This document shows positions 48,017 through 58,692 of a stretch of DNA of 64,000 bases, piece by piece. A program made the translations under genes and the position numbers. The notes below the pieces were generated by a model that was not told the origin of the DNA, searched no databases, and worked only from the letters and a program-made list of their open reading frames with translations. The first letter of the stretch is position 1. Every line of letters begins with the position of its first letter. Origin of the DNA: Lineus longissimus (Eukaryota; Nemertea; Pilidiophora; Heteronemertea; Lineidae); NCBI RefSeq assembly GCF_910592395.1, contig NC_088316.1:7690001-7754000 (forward strand), in the 5' to 3' direction.

Positions 48017-48085
48017 GAATATTCCGCCCCAAACTGAATGAAGCATGAAGGGAGCGCTCATGGGTGTTCACTTAGGATACGTAGT
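48017..48085 (+). repeat. Ngaro repeat B2, right end of the element
   Basis: Reads identically to B1. Followed by GTTTCACTGTT, which resembles GTTTCAATGTT just left of A1 (about 38262-38272), a possible trace of the target. Confidence 0.9.
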
Positions 48086-48110
48086 GTTTCACTGTTAAAG
48101 AGTTTCAAGA

Positions 48111-48760
48111 TGCAGAAGAGAGGATTAGTTATCTTTAATGTTAAGTTTCTTCTTTGGATCATTTTGTCATTAAATTTGGGCAATGGTGGTCTCATGAAAG
48201 GAGGGATGGGACGGCAGGATGGGCTATTGGACAAGTCTTCATATACATGTAGGCCTAATCAGTATTCTAGAACATCACCTCATCAAAAAGGAATATTGCA
48301 CAATGTCTAGGACGGTTTGGGCTTCAAAGACAAGATTATCTTCTGTAGTGTTCTGCTGATAGTTTTCTTGGCTGTCCTGATAACTCTTTGTGCTGTGACT
48401 GTCATCATAACATGCTTAATTTACTTCTTGTGTAGTTGCAGCATCAGCATGATGGAAAATCTGTATGATTGGCTTCTCCTCCCATCTACAAGCAGGCCAA
48501 TCAATATTCTCAACACCAAGCAGTTAGGTCCTAATATTAAAGTGGTTGTGACAAGCTTTAAAATTGATTACGACTCTCATTCAAATGGGTGCGAAAAGTC
48601 TTTGAGACTGATTTTGACAATCACAAGTTGTCTTCTGCCCGACTCCAAGATACAAGATAGGTTTAAGTGCTTTACTCTTCTACAACGTGTCACTGCTGTT
48701 TCAAGTCCACGATACTCTAACCTCGCTGGAGACATGAATATTCATCGAATAGTAGGGTAG
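48111..48760 (+). pseudogene. Putative single-pass membrane protein with one in-frame TAG
   Basis: One frame is open from the ATG at 48111 to 48760 except for a single TAG at 48308-48310. It encodes a signal-peptide-like N-terminus (MQKRGLVIF...LLWIILSLNL), a short Gly- then Ser/Pro-containing extracellular stretch, a strongly hydrophobic segment of about 30 residues (about 48344-48430) ending in a Cys-rich juxtamembrane motif (CLIYFLCSCS), and a tail of about 100 residues. No family is recognised. It lies 25 bp beyond the right end of the Ngaro element, so the insertion may have separated it from its promoter or upstream exon. It could be a pseudogene, a read-through product or chance. Confidence 0.4.
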
Positions 48761-49046
48761 ACCTTTTAAAACCGAGGACTATATTTACTTTCACATTGGT
48801 TTAACAAATATCATAATATTAAGTAAACGTTTTTTTCAACAATTATGTGAACAAAATGTCCATATTATTAGTAGGAATGACAGGGTGAGGCATATTGCAA
48901 ACAGGTTCAAAGCGTTGGATATGTGGGCGTACACTGGTCAAGTGCGTTTTGTTAACATTGAATGAAGGGTGTTGTGACAACCAATGTTACGAGGGTAACA
49001 ACTGGACATTTAATCGAGACATGTCGTTTTCGAAACCACCTGTAAG

Positions 49047-50097
49047 AATGAAATGGCCAGGGCCATTGTGCTCACCTCATGTGGAGGAAAGATGGATAAA
49101 GAGCATGGTATTGTGTCATGTAGTGTTAGGTTTGATGTAGGTCCAAGCAATTACAATTTCCCCAAAATGGCCAATTTACAGTACATTCGACCTCTGTGAC
49201 CTTGAAAAGTAGGTCAAATCAAAGAAGACCCGGGTGACACATTGAATGGTTGTTAGAATTAGATGTACCTATGATATAAAATTGGTGCCAATCGGGCAAG
49301 TCATTACTAGGAATAATGGCATTTTGAAGAATTTAGGATTTGGCCCCCTCCCTGGAGGCCAAACGGCAAATCAGATTGCACCAAACTTCGGTACCTGAGA
49401 TCACCTGACCAAGGGGTACATTGTGTACTTAATTTGTGATCAATAGTCATTGCAGTTAAGAAACGTGCCATAGTTACGGCCTGACGGCGAATTTACGCCA
49501 TTTGACCTCTGTGACCTTGACAAGAAGGTCAAATTAAAAACCTGTGTGACATATACTGTATGGTGGTTAGATGTACCCATGATATCAAATTGGTGGCAAT
49601 CGGGCAAGAAGTTAAGGAATAATCACATTTTTAAGGTTTTTGGATTTTGCCCCCTGGTGGTCAAGTGGTGAATCATATTGGACCAAACTTCGGTCCCTGA
49701 GATCACCTGACTAAGGGGTAAATGTGTACCAAATTTGGTATCAATAGTCATTGCAGTTTAGAAACGTGCCATCGTTACATCCTAACGGCCAATTTACACC
49801 ATTTGACCTCTGTGACCTTGAAAAGGAGGTCAAATCAAAAACCTGGAGGATATATGATGCACCTTTGCTAGAAGTACCTACCATATTTTTTTCAAAATTT
49901 CCCGACTACTATTAAGGGAGATATTGCATATTTTCACTTTTAACGTTTGGCCCCCTGGTGGCCAAACCATGAAACGAATCGGACCGAAACTTGGTCTCCA
50001 AGGTGTCATTACATAAGGGTACATGTGTACCAAGTTTCAACTCAATAGCTCTAACAGTTACGAAACGTGCCCTGCTAACGGACGACGGACGACGACG

Positions 50098-50138
<41 letters not shown>

Positions 50139-50194
50139 ACGACGGACGCCACGGTATGGGATAAGCTCACCTCTGCTAAGAGGTGAGCTAAAAA
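49047..50194 (+). mobile_element. Hairpin-ended element, family A, copy 2
   Basis: Same ends, monomers and hairpin as copy 1, with only scattered base differences. The GAC microsatellite (50089-50149) differs in arrangement. Flanks: CCACCTGTAAG on the left and CGATAG on the right, after the A-run. Confidence 0.88.
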
Positions 50195-50668
50195 CGATAG
50201 AAAACGAGACTTTTCGAGTCCCTTTTGTATTCCACCGCACCTAATTACGATACCATTCGAGTCTTTTTGATACTTTTAGACTCCTACCTGCGGTTTCAAT
50301 AGATGTGATGAATATGCGGGTTTGCGACACATGTAACATATTGCAGAACTGAAATAATTGCTTGATCTGAATCATTGTCGAAAAAAATCAAAAATACTTC
50401 TCAGGCACAAGGATTAAAATTTTCAGTCATTTACGATCGTTTTTGGTAATATTTGACAGGGATTAGACCAGCAATCACATTCACAACTGTTTCGATTTTT
50501 CTTCGAAGCTTTCCGAGTTCTTGCCCAGCATGGCTCGCCAAGGCCGGGTCGAATTCCGTGAGATTTCCGAGAGACGGTTTAATGACCGTGAAGCATTTCG
50601 AGTGATTTTGAGACCGATGCAGATTCCAAGAGTTATCCGACAGAAAAACGAGAATTGCTGTTCATAGT
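50195..50668. other. Intergenic, nothing recognised
   Basis: No gene or repeat identified by reading. Confidence 0.35.
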
Positions 50669-51015
50669 GCATGGAACTGTCGTCTGCTGGCTTGGCTCGG
50701 GCAGTAGCTTTTGCCTATGGGCTAGTGCAGTCTGCTTTTAAGCTTGTCCTGGGCTAGTAGGGCAAAGGGGCCGAGTGCTTAAGGATCCATCCCTTGCTTG
50801 GATGGTGATTGTAGCAAAAACTACCAGGGCAATTTTTCTTAAACTCACATGGGAGACACCATGGCCCAAATCACCTTGTTCAGGGACAGAAGTTTTTCGG
50901 CAAGTGGTCCCTTCCTTTGGAACCAGCTGCCGGCCCATATCAGGTTGGCAGACAGCATAATTTCAAGCAGTCACTAAAGACGTGGCTATTTAAGAGACAT
51001 TTTGAGGTGTGGACA
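50669..51015 (+). mobile_element. LINE 3' end (C-terminus of RT ORF)
   Basis: From 50876 the translation shows a block typical of the C-terminal end of CR1/Jockey/L2-type ORF2: DRSFSASGPFLWNQLPAHIR. After a one-base frameshift at about 50970 it continues NFKQSLKTWLFKRHF. The upstream 200 bp are shared with 26170-26360. 5' truncated as usual for LINEs. Confidence 0.65.
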
Positions 51016-51044
51016 CTTTGATCACGTTTACACGGTAGAAAGCT

Positions 51045-51800
51045 CCCCTATACAAATCTGTATGTGTAGGTATGTCGGTTCTTGAGTTCTGGGGTGGAAT
51101 GCCAAAAACCAAATTGGTGGCCTCGCGGCCATCTCGGATTTCGGGTCAAGTCCAAAATCGATAAGGAACCTCCTCTACCCTAAGTCATTACACCACATAA
51201 GTTTCAGGTCCTTCATTCACTCGGTTCTCAAGAAGTTATGGGGTGGAATACAAAGTGGCCATCTTGGATTTTGGGCCAGGTCCAAAATCGAGAGGGAACC
51301 TTTTCCTAGACCCCATTACACCCTAGAAATTAGAGATCAGTCAAGCCACCTGTTCTTGAGTTATAGTCCGGAATGAACAATCCAAGATGGCCTCCTGGCT
51401 GCCATGTTGAATTTCGGATCGAGAGCAAATCGATAGGGAACCTCCCCCCATCCATCCAATTTGAGATCAATCGGACCACCTGTTCTTGAGTTACAGTCCG
51501 GAATGCAAATTCCAAGATGGTCTCCTGGCAGCCATTACACCATAGAAAGAAATAATAAGATCAATCAGGCCACCTGTTCTTTAGTCATGTTAGTTATAGT
51601 CCGGAATGGGAAATCCAAGATGGCCTCCTGGTGGCCATATTGAATTTCGGAGCGCGACCAAAATCGCCCCATCCACCCAAATTCACTTTAGAAATTACAG
51701 ATCAATAGCCACCAGTTCTTGAGTTATAGTCCAGAATAGGGTGCGGTGAAACCAGCTGAGTACATCATGCCCCACCTCAACTTCGCTGAGTGGGGGCATA
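51045..51800 (+). mobile_element. Hairpin-ended tandem element, family F
   Basis: Five to six units of about 125-130 bp share GTTCTTGAGTTATAGTCCGG, CCAAGATGGC(C/T)(T/G)CCTGG and AATCGATAGGGAACCTCC. The array ends in a strong hairpin: TGCCCCAC ... GTGGGGGCA (about 51768-51791) followed by TAATAATGG. Single related units occur around family D copy 1 (about 26440-26600 and 27824-27885). Left terminus not found. Confidence 0.65.
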
Positions 51801-54244
51801 ATAATGGTAAAACAATTAATTGAAATTGACCTAATTAATTAATTGTCTTGCTTCAAAACTAGGGTAAATAGTAGGAGCTTTGCATTCTTAGACATTCCAC
51901 AAGAAGCACCATGACAATCTCCTCTTGCAAGGTACTGAAACAATTATTTAACATTTCGATTGGGAAAGAGCCTAAAAATTTCCTGAAAACATCATTGATT
52001 TGGGCCTCACAAGCCTGTGGTGATCAGGTCAGGATTGTACCCTCCCAAAAAACTAGTTCTATTCCTATTGCTACTTGTTCAAATGTAAATGTCCGAAGTA
52101 TTTTGTGAAGGGGTAGCTCTGACGATTATTTGGGGAAAATAGCAGTTTCTTCTCTGCACTTAAGCGGTGAGCAGGCCCCGCATGCTATTTACATGATTTG
52201 TAGCTCAACAGGAGTTGACATAGAATGGTCCCTGTGACTGTGGAGATTGCAAAATTGTTCTCAAGGTAAAATTTCGAGGGCAAAACTCAAACAAAAGCCG
52301 CAACGACAGCCTATTTTTATATAAAAGATTGGATAGTAGTCAGTTGGCTTTCTCAAGGTGACGAGTGATGAGATCACCATCCTTGTTAATCTTGAAGTTA
52401 TAGGGCATAAAGGTGAAACTTTTCAAATTTGCGTTAACATACAGGGTGTCTCATGCATTGTGCTGCATCAGTCTATGCATGACTGTATGCCTAGAGTGGA
52501 TGACGTTGAAACTTGGTCAGATGTATTCTAACCTGTTCAGAAATGTATAGGTTTGTGTGAGAGTAAGGTACTGCCAAGTCTGCAGCCACTGGAACAGGGG
52601 TATGCATAGTCTTAAAACTTAAGACGATAAAAGAAAATATACTTCAAAGAAGATTTTTTTTACCGTCTTAACTCTCTCATCAGCGGCCATTACTCAGGAA
52701 AAACGTATTTGCATCGAGTATGTAATAAACACAGTGCATGCGCTTAAACCATAACATGAATTGCTTTTAAAACACTACCATGTTAACAAGTACCCTTAGG
52801 GGTTGATGAAAAAAATATTTTAAAGCCAAATCGATAGACGGAAATTGGTTAAAATCTCAAGTGAATTTTGAGGCCGTTTCAAAACCAACTTGATTTCGAA
52901 GACGGCTCGTTTCAGACAGTCTCAAAATAGGTTTAGAGATTACATCTCCTCGCGAAAACATGTCATTGCATGTAACATGTGTAAACCGCTAACAACAATG
53001 GCAACATTTTGTGCAAAATGCCAAAATGGTGCACTTTTTAACATTGTCAAAATTGCCATGACGAAAAAAGAGCATCAAGATTTATTTTCTTATCTGTCTG
53101 AAATAACAAAAGAATATTATCAATCAACAATGGAATAACCCTATTGAGAAATTTGATGTAATTTGTGTTTTTGTCTGATCTTTATTAGTCAACTCCTCAC
53201 ATATTGCTGCAGGGGTAAAAGACTTGGGTAAAGAACGACTCTCTGGTGAGGAGATTGATTACTGCACGTGACAATAATATTGACGGTGGCAGATGCCGGC
53301 TTTGCGATTTTCTCATCAATAATGCCAAATATGACTTTATTTCTTAGTTGATTTAGAATTTGGTGCATATAAACACTGTACAGCTATATAAAGAATACAT
53401 TAATTTGGTAGATTCAGTAGATACATGTTCCCTTTTTATAAAATTTGCACATAATCGTAGCGTTTTTTCCGGGTTCTTTGATGCAAATGTACATTTCCAC
53501 GTGCTTTCATCTACGCAGTATTTCTGATATATCCGTGCATCGACATATGGCGTAAATCCGATTGTCTCAGCCATACATCGATGGTTCATTCGACTAGGTT
53601 ATGCATGAAATTGTGTCATTTTGGAGGCAGGTAGGCTTGGCCTCTGCACCAGCTAGTGAGACCTTAAGTCAATCGAAAAATAAATCCCAAAACCTTGCTA
53701 ATAGATATTGCACACTCTCTTTCGGTACTTCTAGTAAACTCCAAACCAGCGTGACATTTCGAATCTGGTCAATGTCTATTGTTGCAACAAGTTTCTTGTT
53801 TGGCCGTTAGGGCATTGGTTGTCTATATTGTTTTATTGTGACTTCATAGCAGGCTGTGTTCACGTTCTATCTTACACTACTGGATGATTTAGCTTTTCGC
53901 CATTTTGTCACATCAATGGTGCTCATTTTATGGTGGGGTTTTTGTGCACTTTTAATGACCATTTGTGATCCGACTTGGAGTGAAATGGATACATGAGAGG
54001 AGGAGTAACTTGCGACTGCGAGTAAGTAGCTAGCTCGGTATAGTTTTTGTAATTTTTGCATGCATGCACTGTCTGTCTGTTGGAGTGTTGAAGTCGCTCA
54101 AATTTCACAATTCCAGAGTCGAGCCGACCAAGTTTAAACACTTTATTACCATTTTCTGAGACGTCATATATCTATATCAACTCACTGTGCCTGTAGGCTG
54201 TAGTGATAGATTTCAACTCAAGGAGTAAATTGGAGAAGAAAAAA
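51801..54244. other. Intergenic, no confident gene
   Basis: One plus-strand frame at 52890-53138 has two CxxC pairs (CNMC, CAKC) and a charged C-terminus, but no splice or homology support. The rest is motif-less. Confidence 0.3.
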
Positions 54245-54434
54245 GAGGCAAAAATAACGCAGTGGATATTTTGCCGTGAACCGGTTGAGAGTTATGCACA
54301 GTTCGCGTTTTTCGGACTTAGCAAAATGGAGACCTAAGCCGATGCAAATTTGTACTGCACGGTGCCGGTGGAGACATTGTGCATGTGGCTGCCTTCAATT
54401 CGTTTTTTCGAGGCTCCTGAGGAAAACACCTTGG

Positions 54435-54484
<50 letters not shown>

Positions 54485-54730
54485 TTATTACGCGATCTTA
54501 TATTACTATTATCTGTCCGACTGTATGACTGTCTTGACTGTTCAATCAATAATCGTTTGTTGAAAGACTACCGTGAACACGGCAAGTTTTGCCGGCAAAC
54601 AGCATTACAGAAAAATGCTGAGTCCGAAACACGCGAACTGCGCATGTCCAACGGAAGTGAACGGCAAAATAGTGAAAATAACTCTCAACCGGTTCACGGC
54701 AAAATATCCACTGCGCAAAAATAAGGATCA
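54245..54730. mobile_element. Foldback MITE with ATG microsatellite in its loop
   Basis: Left arm about 54253-54330 (CGCAGTGGATATTTTGCCGT, then GAACCGGTTGAGAGTTAT, then CAGTTCGCG) pairs with right arm about 54610-54718. The left arm lacks about 35 bp present in the right. The loop holds about 17 ATG/GAT triplets (54434-54484). No coding function; the run of Met or Ile codons in frames here is an artefact. Confidence 0.75.
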
Positions 54731-54819
54731 CATTGTGAACCAATACAATAGGTTACTGTTCACTGAACTTTTTCAAAAAAAAACCAACGACCGTTTATCT
54801 GAAAACAGTTGAGGCTTAC

Positions 54820-55003
54820 CGGTGATATCAGGCTTCACCCAGTCGTCGGTGCAGCATTCATAAACTTTGCATTTCATTGTTCCGAATCCAGCCAACATGA
54901 CCGATGCAGCAGAAGCCACCAGCACAGGAATAAGTGGTCCTAGAGCAATAGTTTGGTGGCTGACAACTAATAACAAGAATAGCACACACTGTTTTTTCCC
55001 CAT
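54820..55003 (-). CDS. Possible first exon of a torsin-like AAA+ protein
   Basis: ATG at 55003 opens a signal peptide (MGKKQCVLFLLLVVSHQTIA), then a hydrophobic helix (PLIPVLVASAASVMLAGFG), then KVYECCTDDWVKPDITG. The exon ends at a consensus donor (CACCG|GTAAGC). A cleaved signal, an N-terminal hydrophobic helix and an ECC...W...NIT/DIT-like motif immediately before the AAA+ domain is the layout of torsins in the ER lumen. The AAA+ exons, with Walker motifs, should lie at lower coordinates but I cannot find them between 51.8 and 54.8 kb. The foldback MITE lies in the putative first intron. The assignment rests on one exon. Confidence 0.4.
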
Positions 55004-55706
55004 GACACAGATTTGTGGAGCGAAAAAGAGTAATAAGCCTCTTTTCAAATGAAAGTTGTCAGAATTCGGCACCGTTTATATTTCCGAAAGTCGCATGCAT
55101 CACTGACAATCAGGAAATCCTGAGAGGGAATTCCGGGGAATCTCCAATTATAAGAACGAGGTTTGGGGAAACACCAATGAGTTTTTTGACGAGACCACAG
55201 TCGTGACGGTGAGTTGATGTTGGAGATAACAGTAATCCGCGTATTTCTGAGATTTGTCAACCTTTGTAGACTTGCGTTTCTTTAACGGATCAGAGATCGT
55301 GCAGTCTGTCCTCCATGTCCTCACTGTTTTCGCTTTTTCATATAGTCTATAAAGTTCAACAGCGTCCAGGACTGGTTGGTACTAGTATAGGCCCTACTAC
55401 TACTAGCTAACATGCCCATCCTTCATTCCAGTTATTGATGTACATTTTGATGGTCATTAATTCAACTGTGTTTTCATGTGTGTCTTGTTTTTGCTGTGCC
55501 CATACCCTTCTTTCAGTGGTATTCTCGTGTCCTCTCTCGTGTATCGGTCATCCTAAATTGCTTCCAGTGGCAGTGGCGTCCAGTGGCGACCGTGCAGTGG
55601 CGTCCAACGCGAAATAATAGGGTGTATATGGTTAAAAATGTTTTCAAGCTCCTAAAACACTTTCAATAAACAAGATTTAGAAGTTTGGTGGAGTTTGCAA
55701 ACCTAG
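55004..55706. other. Intergenic, upstream of the exon at 54.8-55.0 kb
   Basis: No gene supported. Would contain the promoter if the torsin-like exon is real. Confidence 0.3.
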
Positions 55707-55945
55707 TTGGCTCACCGTTAGGGGAGTCTATACGATAGCCCTGTGTCCATCGTCGTCGTCGTCGTCGTCCGTATCCTGTGTGGCACGTTTCTTAACCGCT
55801 TGTGCTATGAACTTGAAACTTTGTACACATGACCCCCTAGGTCAGAGGTACTCTGACACTGAATTTCGGTCCGGTCTGGTTCATGACTTGGCCACCAGGG
55901 GGCTAAAACTTAAAACATAAAAAGTGTGATATGTCTCTTAGGCCA
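55707..55945 (-). mobile_element. Family B 3' fragment, minus orientation
   Basis: GGCTCACCGTTAGGGGAGTC, a CGTCGTCGTCGTCGTCC tract, GGCACGTTTCTTAACCGCT and TTGGCCACCAGGGGGC are the complements of the family B 3' end and last monomer. Confidence 0.8.
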
Positions 55946-56251
55946 TAGGAATGAAAGTTAATAGAATACCGTCCTGATGATCCAGAAAATTGATGAGGCT
56001 TTTTTTCATTATTCATTATTCATTATTTTTTTGAAAATGTAATAACCAAGCAAAATGTCCGAGTAGTTTGTAAAGATAATGTATTTTATTGAAAGTATTA
56101 AAGCACATATGAAAGATAATATATTTTCAGACATGTCAGAGTAATATTTGCCATGCTGCAGCACGGATGGTTTATACGAGAGTACAACAGTGCTAACAAA
56201 AAAGACAAGTGAAGGCAAATTGTTGATATTGTCCCACATTGACCACTTGAT

Positions 56252-57075
56252 TTAGAGTCCTCTCTTCCTAATACATGTAATAGGGTCCTTCTGGCAATCA
56301 TCACATTGAGGGTACACATCATCATCATCATCCACTCCCTCCAGGTTTTCACCACAAAAGATACAGATTGGTTCATAACCACATGAGTAGTACAATTTTT
56401 CAATATGATCTCCACAGTCAAGATCTTTTATGTACACATCTAGGCCCTTGGGCAGATTGATGTCGCCTGAAAAATGATATAAAATACATGTCAAGATGGC
56501 ATGGTGCTCAGTATCAAAGAACAGCTGGAAGTAGTTGCTCGAGAAAAAGAGAAATCAAGTTGATATCAGCAGCAGGCTTATTTCAACTTTTTCAAAGTCC
56601 AGTTTATTAAAATGGTTTGCAAATTTTGAACTCACTGAATAGAACACCACAGGTGAACTCAACATCCTCAAGGATTTCTTCCAGCTGACGTTTCTTTGCA
56701 GGCTGAAGCTTCTTTTTCGCAAATACAAGTCTCCACTTGTCACATTCAGAGCACTGCACCATGACATCTGCATTCCTCACATGCTGGACAGATGGTGAAA
56801 ATGGAATGGCCTTGCGGGCTGTCTTGGTTCTAGTTTCTTTACTTGGTCGGTTCTGAAAAGGAAGATAGAAGAGATTGAAATATGTCGACTCTGAAGGCAC
56901 TGTCACTTCATCCATACATGTACATGTAATACCTTGATCCCCAAATCAATATGAATACCATACCTCTTTCATGACTGTCTTGTACACATCCACAAAGGGA
57001 CGATAATGCCCATCTCCTGCAAGTACTGGGAAGGGCAAGTTCCCTACCTCCTTACTACGTTCATCTCTCAGGGGT
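56252..57075 (-). CDS. Last three exons: zinc-binding C-terminus
   Basis: Exon 57075-56964 has GDGHYRPFVDVY. Exon 56852-56636 has SVQHVRNADVMVQCSECDKW then RLVF..KK and EFTCGVLF, resembling a CW-type zinc finger (CxxCxxWR ... C). Exon 56466-56252 has YYSCGYEPICIFCG, an acidic run (DDDDD) and YPQCDDC, a second CxxC...CxxC module, then a basic end and TAA. Splice phases are 0, 1 and terminal. These modules probably bind zinc and may mediate protein or DNA contact. Confidence 0.8.
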
Positions 57076-57528
57076 CTGAAATAATAAAATACCGTACCAT
57101 CACCATTTATATATCATTTTAATACCACAATATGCAAGTCCAATGTAGCCTGAAATGGAAATGATACATAAATAATAGTGCTAGCATACAGACTGACACA
57201 CCAAAGCATAGGTAAAGTGCAAGGACAAAGCAGACATGGATACAGCTTGGCAGGGTGCATGCACTCTCCAACCACCTACATGTAGACACTGCACACACCA
57301 AAACCATCTTACCTCATAATCTTACACTGAAAATATAATAAGAGACTTTATGTCAGTATCGAGAACAAATCGGGGCCAAAGACGAGAAGAAATTGAAAGC
57401 CTAGGTGTTTGTACCTGCATATGTCAAAGTCATCCGCTCCACATTTCTTCACTTGGAAGGTGTAATCCCTCACCGAAAAGCAGTGTGATATCAGTCAGGA
57501 TTCAGTCAGGTTGCAGTGTTACCTCACA

Positions 57529-57584
57529 TTTTTAGCTCACCTCTTAGCAGAGGTGAGCTTATCCCATACCGTGGCGTCCGTCGT

Positions 57585-57652
<68 letters not shown>

Positions 57653-58692
57653 CGTCGTCCGTTAGCAGGGCACGTTTCGTAACTGTTAGAGCTATTGAGT
57701 TGAAACTTGGTACACATGTACCCTTATGTAATGACACCTTGGAGACCAAGTTTCGGTCCGATTCGTTTCATAGTTTGGCCACCAGGGGGCCAAACGTTAA
57801 AAGTGAAAATATGCAATATCTCCCTTAATAGTAGTCGGGAAATTTTGAAAAAAATATGGTAGGTACTTCTAGCAAAGGTGCATCATATATCCTCCGGGTT
57901 TTTGATTTGACCTCCTTTTCAAGGTCACAGAGGTCAAATGGTGTAAATTGGCCGTTAGGATGTAACGATGGCACGTTTCTAAACTGCAATGACTATTGAT
58001 ACCAAATTTGGTACACATTTACCCCTTAGTCAGGTGATCTCAGGGACCGAAGTTTGGTCCAATATGATATACCACTTGACCACCAGGGGGCAAAATCCAA
58101 AAACCTTAAAAATGTGATTATTCCTTAACTTCTTGCCCGATTGCCACCAATTTGATATCATGGGTACATCTAACCACCATACAGTATATATCACACAGGT
58201 TTTTAATTTGACCTTCTTGTCAAGGTCACAGAGGTCAAATGGCGTAAATTTGCCGTCAGGCCGTAACAATGGCACGTTTCTTAACTGCAATGACTATTGA
58301 TCACAAATTAAGTACACATGTACCCCTTGGTCAGGTGATCTTAGGTACCGAAGTTTGGTGCGATCTGATTTGCCGTTTGGCCTCCAGGGAGGGGGCCAAA
58401 TCCTAAATTCTTCAAAATGCCATTATTCCTAGTAATGACTTGCCCGTTTGGCACCAATTTTATATCATAGGTACATCTAATTCTAACAACCATTCAATGT
58501 GTCACCCGGGTCTTCTTTGATTTGACCTACTTTTCAAGGTCACAGAGGTCGAATGTACTGTAAATTTGCCATTTTGGGGAAATTGTAATTGCTTGGACCT
58601 ACATCAAACCTAACACTACATGACACAATACCATGCTCTTTATCCATCTTTCCTCCACATGAGGTGAGCACAATGGCCCTGGCCATTTCATT
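57529..58692 (-). mobile_element. Hairpin-ended element, family A, copy 3
   Basis: Complement of copies 1 and 2: the hairpin AGCTCACCTC-TTAGCA-GAGGTGAGCT is at 57534-57559, a long GTC microsatellite at 57583-57662 (longest of the three), and the 5' end, complemented, at 58675-58692. It is inserted in the TIR element next to a T-run, the complement of an A-run. Confidence 0.88.

Larger units (their letters stand above)
38275..48085 (+). mobile_element. Ngaro-type tyrosine-recombinase retrotransposon
   Basis: The element is bounded by split direct repeats in the order A1 (38275-38345), internal region, B1 (47708-47776), A2 (47777-47847), B2 (48017-48085). This A1-B1-A2-B2 layout is diagnostic of PAT/Ngaro elements. 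Internally there is a leader with stem-loops, a gag-like frame, an RT/RNase H frame and a tyrosine recombinase; no methyltransferase domain is seen, which favours Ngaro over PAT. It lacks LTRs and DDE integrase. A 2.26-kb composite element (39501-41758) is inserted in gag, so the intrinsic length is about 7.55 kb. Frameshifts and stops in gag and RT show that this copy is not autonomous, while the near-identical terminal repeats suggest it is young. Confidence 0.9.

Noticed and set aside
38262-48096. GTTTCAATGTT / GTTTCACTGTT as a target duplication of the Ngaro element
   Set aside because: Only 10 of 11 bases match and these elements are not expected to make such duplications; kept as a remark only.
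52890-53138. Possible zinc-finger exon (CNMC...CAKC)
   Set aside because: Only two CxxC pairs, no histidines or splice sites that convince, and no recognisable family.
54350-54724. 124-codon frame with a run of methionines
   Set aside because: It is the ATG microsatellite in the loop of a foldback MITE.
57306-57330. A 14-base microexon candidate in the DDE-like gene (between consensus AG and GTAAGA)
   Set aside because: Joining it to the preceding exon, which ends in phase 2, creates a stop; direct joining of 57415 to 57075 keeps the frame.
57511-57828. Arg-rich open frame (and the similar ones at 35942-36206 and 50023-50244)
   Set aside because: They translate the GAC/GTC microsatellite and flanks of family A elements.
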